Shown: piece after piece, positions 63,755 to 64,000 of the stretch
Layout of the letters: every line of letters begins with the position of its first letter
How positions within the stretch are numbered: the stretch's first letter is position 1
Origin: Frankineae bacterium MT45
GTDB taxonomy: Bacteria; Actinomycetota; Actinomycetes; Mycobacteriales; Jatrophihabitantaceae
Assembly: GCA_900100325.1 (NCBI GenBank)
Contig: LT629697.1
Location: 3,159,423 to 3,223,422, forward strand
Direction of reading: 5' to 3'
DNA: 64,000 nucleotides
The notes under the pieces: model-generated
Told to the model about the DNA's origin: nothing
Seen by the model: only the letters and a program-made list of their open reading frames with translations
The model's database searches: none
Program-made: the position numbers and the translations under genes

Positions 63755-64000
63755 GTGCGGCGGCGCGTGGATGACCCGGCCGCACTGCCCCTCGCCGTCG
63801 TCCGCCCGACACTCGTACGTACGTTGCCCGCGGTTGATGGTTCTCGACGTCGCGGCGGTAATTCACTGTGGTGCCAGCTGGCGCGGATGCGTGCGTTGAT
63901 CGACCACTGGGCGAACCCTTCGAAGTTCGTGCCGCCGGTTCTCTTCGGCACGTGGAAGCCCGCGCCGGGCGGTGGGCCAGCGCTGCTCGGATCCGTCGAC
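63755..64000 (+). CDS. Partial frame truncated by the window end
   Basis: A frame from GTG 63755 (two bases after the preceding stop) stays open for 82 codons to the edge. It begins VRRRVDDPAALPLAVVRP and ends FGTWKPAPGGGPALLGSVD. Codons fit high-GC coding sequence, but no domain is recognised, and the opposite strand is also open here. Its reality depends on the unseen downstream sequence. Confidence 0.3.
   Translation, partial: MRRRVDDPAALPLAVVRPTLVRTLPAVDGSRRRGGNSLWCQLARMRALIDHWANPSKFVPPVLFGTWKPAPGGGPALLGSVD

Overview
The window is high-GC DNA from a filamentous or rod-shaped actinobacterium. The diagnostic genes are a WhiB regulator, the MtrA-MtrB-LpqB signalling operon, FbiC (coenzyme F420), a WXG100 protein, a long HPF, a SecA without a C-terminal zinc motif, and several actinobacterial families (DUF3107, DUF3499, Rv3235 family, DUF6912). 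From memory, the gene order matches several blocks of the Mycobacterium tuberculosis map: Rv3207c-Rv3212 (about 1-10,000), Rv3235/Rv3240c-Rv3260c (about 26,000-52,000), and Rv3690-Rv3695 (36,000-43,700) inserted between mtrA and sahH. Codon use and the absence of mycobacterial lipid genes suggest a Frankiales/Jatrophihabitans-like or related lineage. This is an inference and the species cannot be named from sequence alone.

Layout. 1-4.6 kb: truncated gene, alpha/beta hydrolase, then divergent Ku and a split LigD (separate ligase and polymerase genes), a two-protein NHEJ set. 4.7-11.4 kb: TetR, DUF3107, ferritin-like protein, RhlE helicase, membrane beta-propeller-like protein, hydrolase, DUF2236. 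11.4-17.5 kb: RecB-like Fe-S nuclease, PHP phosphoesterase, membrane PH-domain protein, Nudix, MaoC, CorA, SUFU-domain protein and WXG100 protein. 17.6-20.7 kb: overlapping wax ester synthase/patatin/DUF6912 operon. 20.9-24.5 kb: 5'-3' exonuclease, MinD/CpaE-like ATPase, SAF-domain protein, small HTH protein. 25.2-31.7 kb: LysM protein, Rv3235-family protein, secA, hpf, comF. 31.8-36 kb: lpqB-mtrB-mtrA. 36-43.6 kb: membrane protein, DUF4129, DUF4350, MoxR, a 31-residue membrane peptide, DUF58, SpoIIM, RDD. 43.7-51.9 kb: sahH, manA region, SIS protein, Trm112, phosphomannomutase, DUF3499, metallopeptidase-like protein, whiB. 52-60.7 kb: fbiC, anti-sigma-type ATPase, GGDEF-EAL protein, DoxX, DinB and GNAT genes. 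60.9-64 kb: septum-formation-like protein, then a less conserved, locally lower-GC end with unrecognised genes.

How the genes work together. The core of the window is envelope housekeeping: protein export (SecA), cell-cycle and envelope signalling (MtrAB-LpqB), MoxR/DUF58 chaperone-type membrane assembly, mannose activation for glycans (ManA, PMM), and WhiB-type control of division. Around this lie DNA repair (Ku, ligase, polymerase, RecB-like and 5'-3' exonucleases) and lipid turnover (wax synthase with patatin).

Unusual features. (1) A MerR-type DNA-binding domain is in frame, with no stop codon, with S-adenosylhomocysteinase. (2) A cation-efflux transporter is in frame with mannose-6-phosphate isomerase. 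(3) Three separate tandem arrays have the same 17-bp period but different sequence, each overlapping or just past the stop codon of a minus-strand gene, plus a 25-bp-period duplication at a fourth stop codon. (4) A 31-residue membrane peptide has its own good promoter inside the MoxR-DUF58 cluster. (5) A 5'-3' exonuclease ends exactly in a beta-clamp-binding pentapeptide. No tRNA, rRNA, complete insertion sequence or CRISPR array was recognised.
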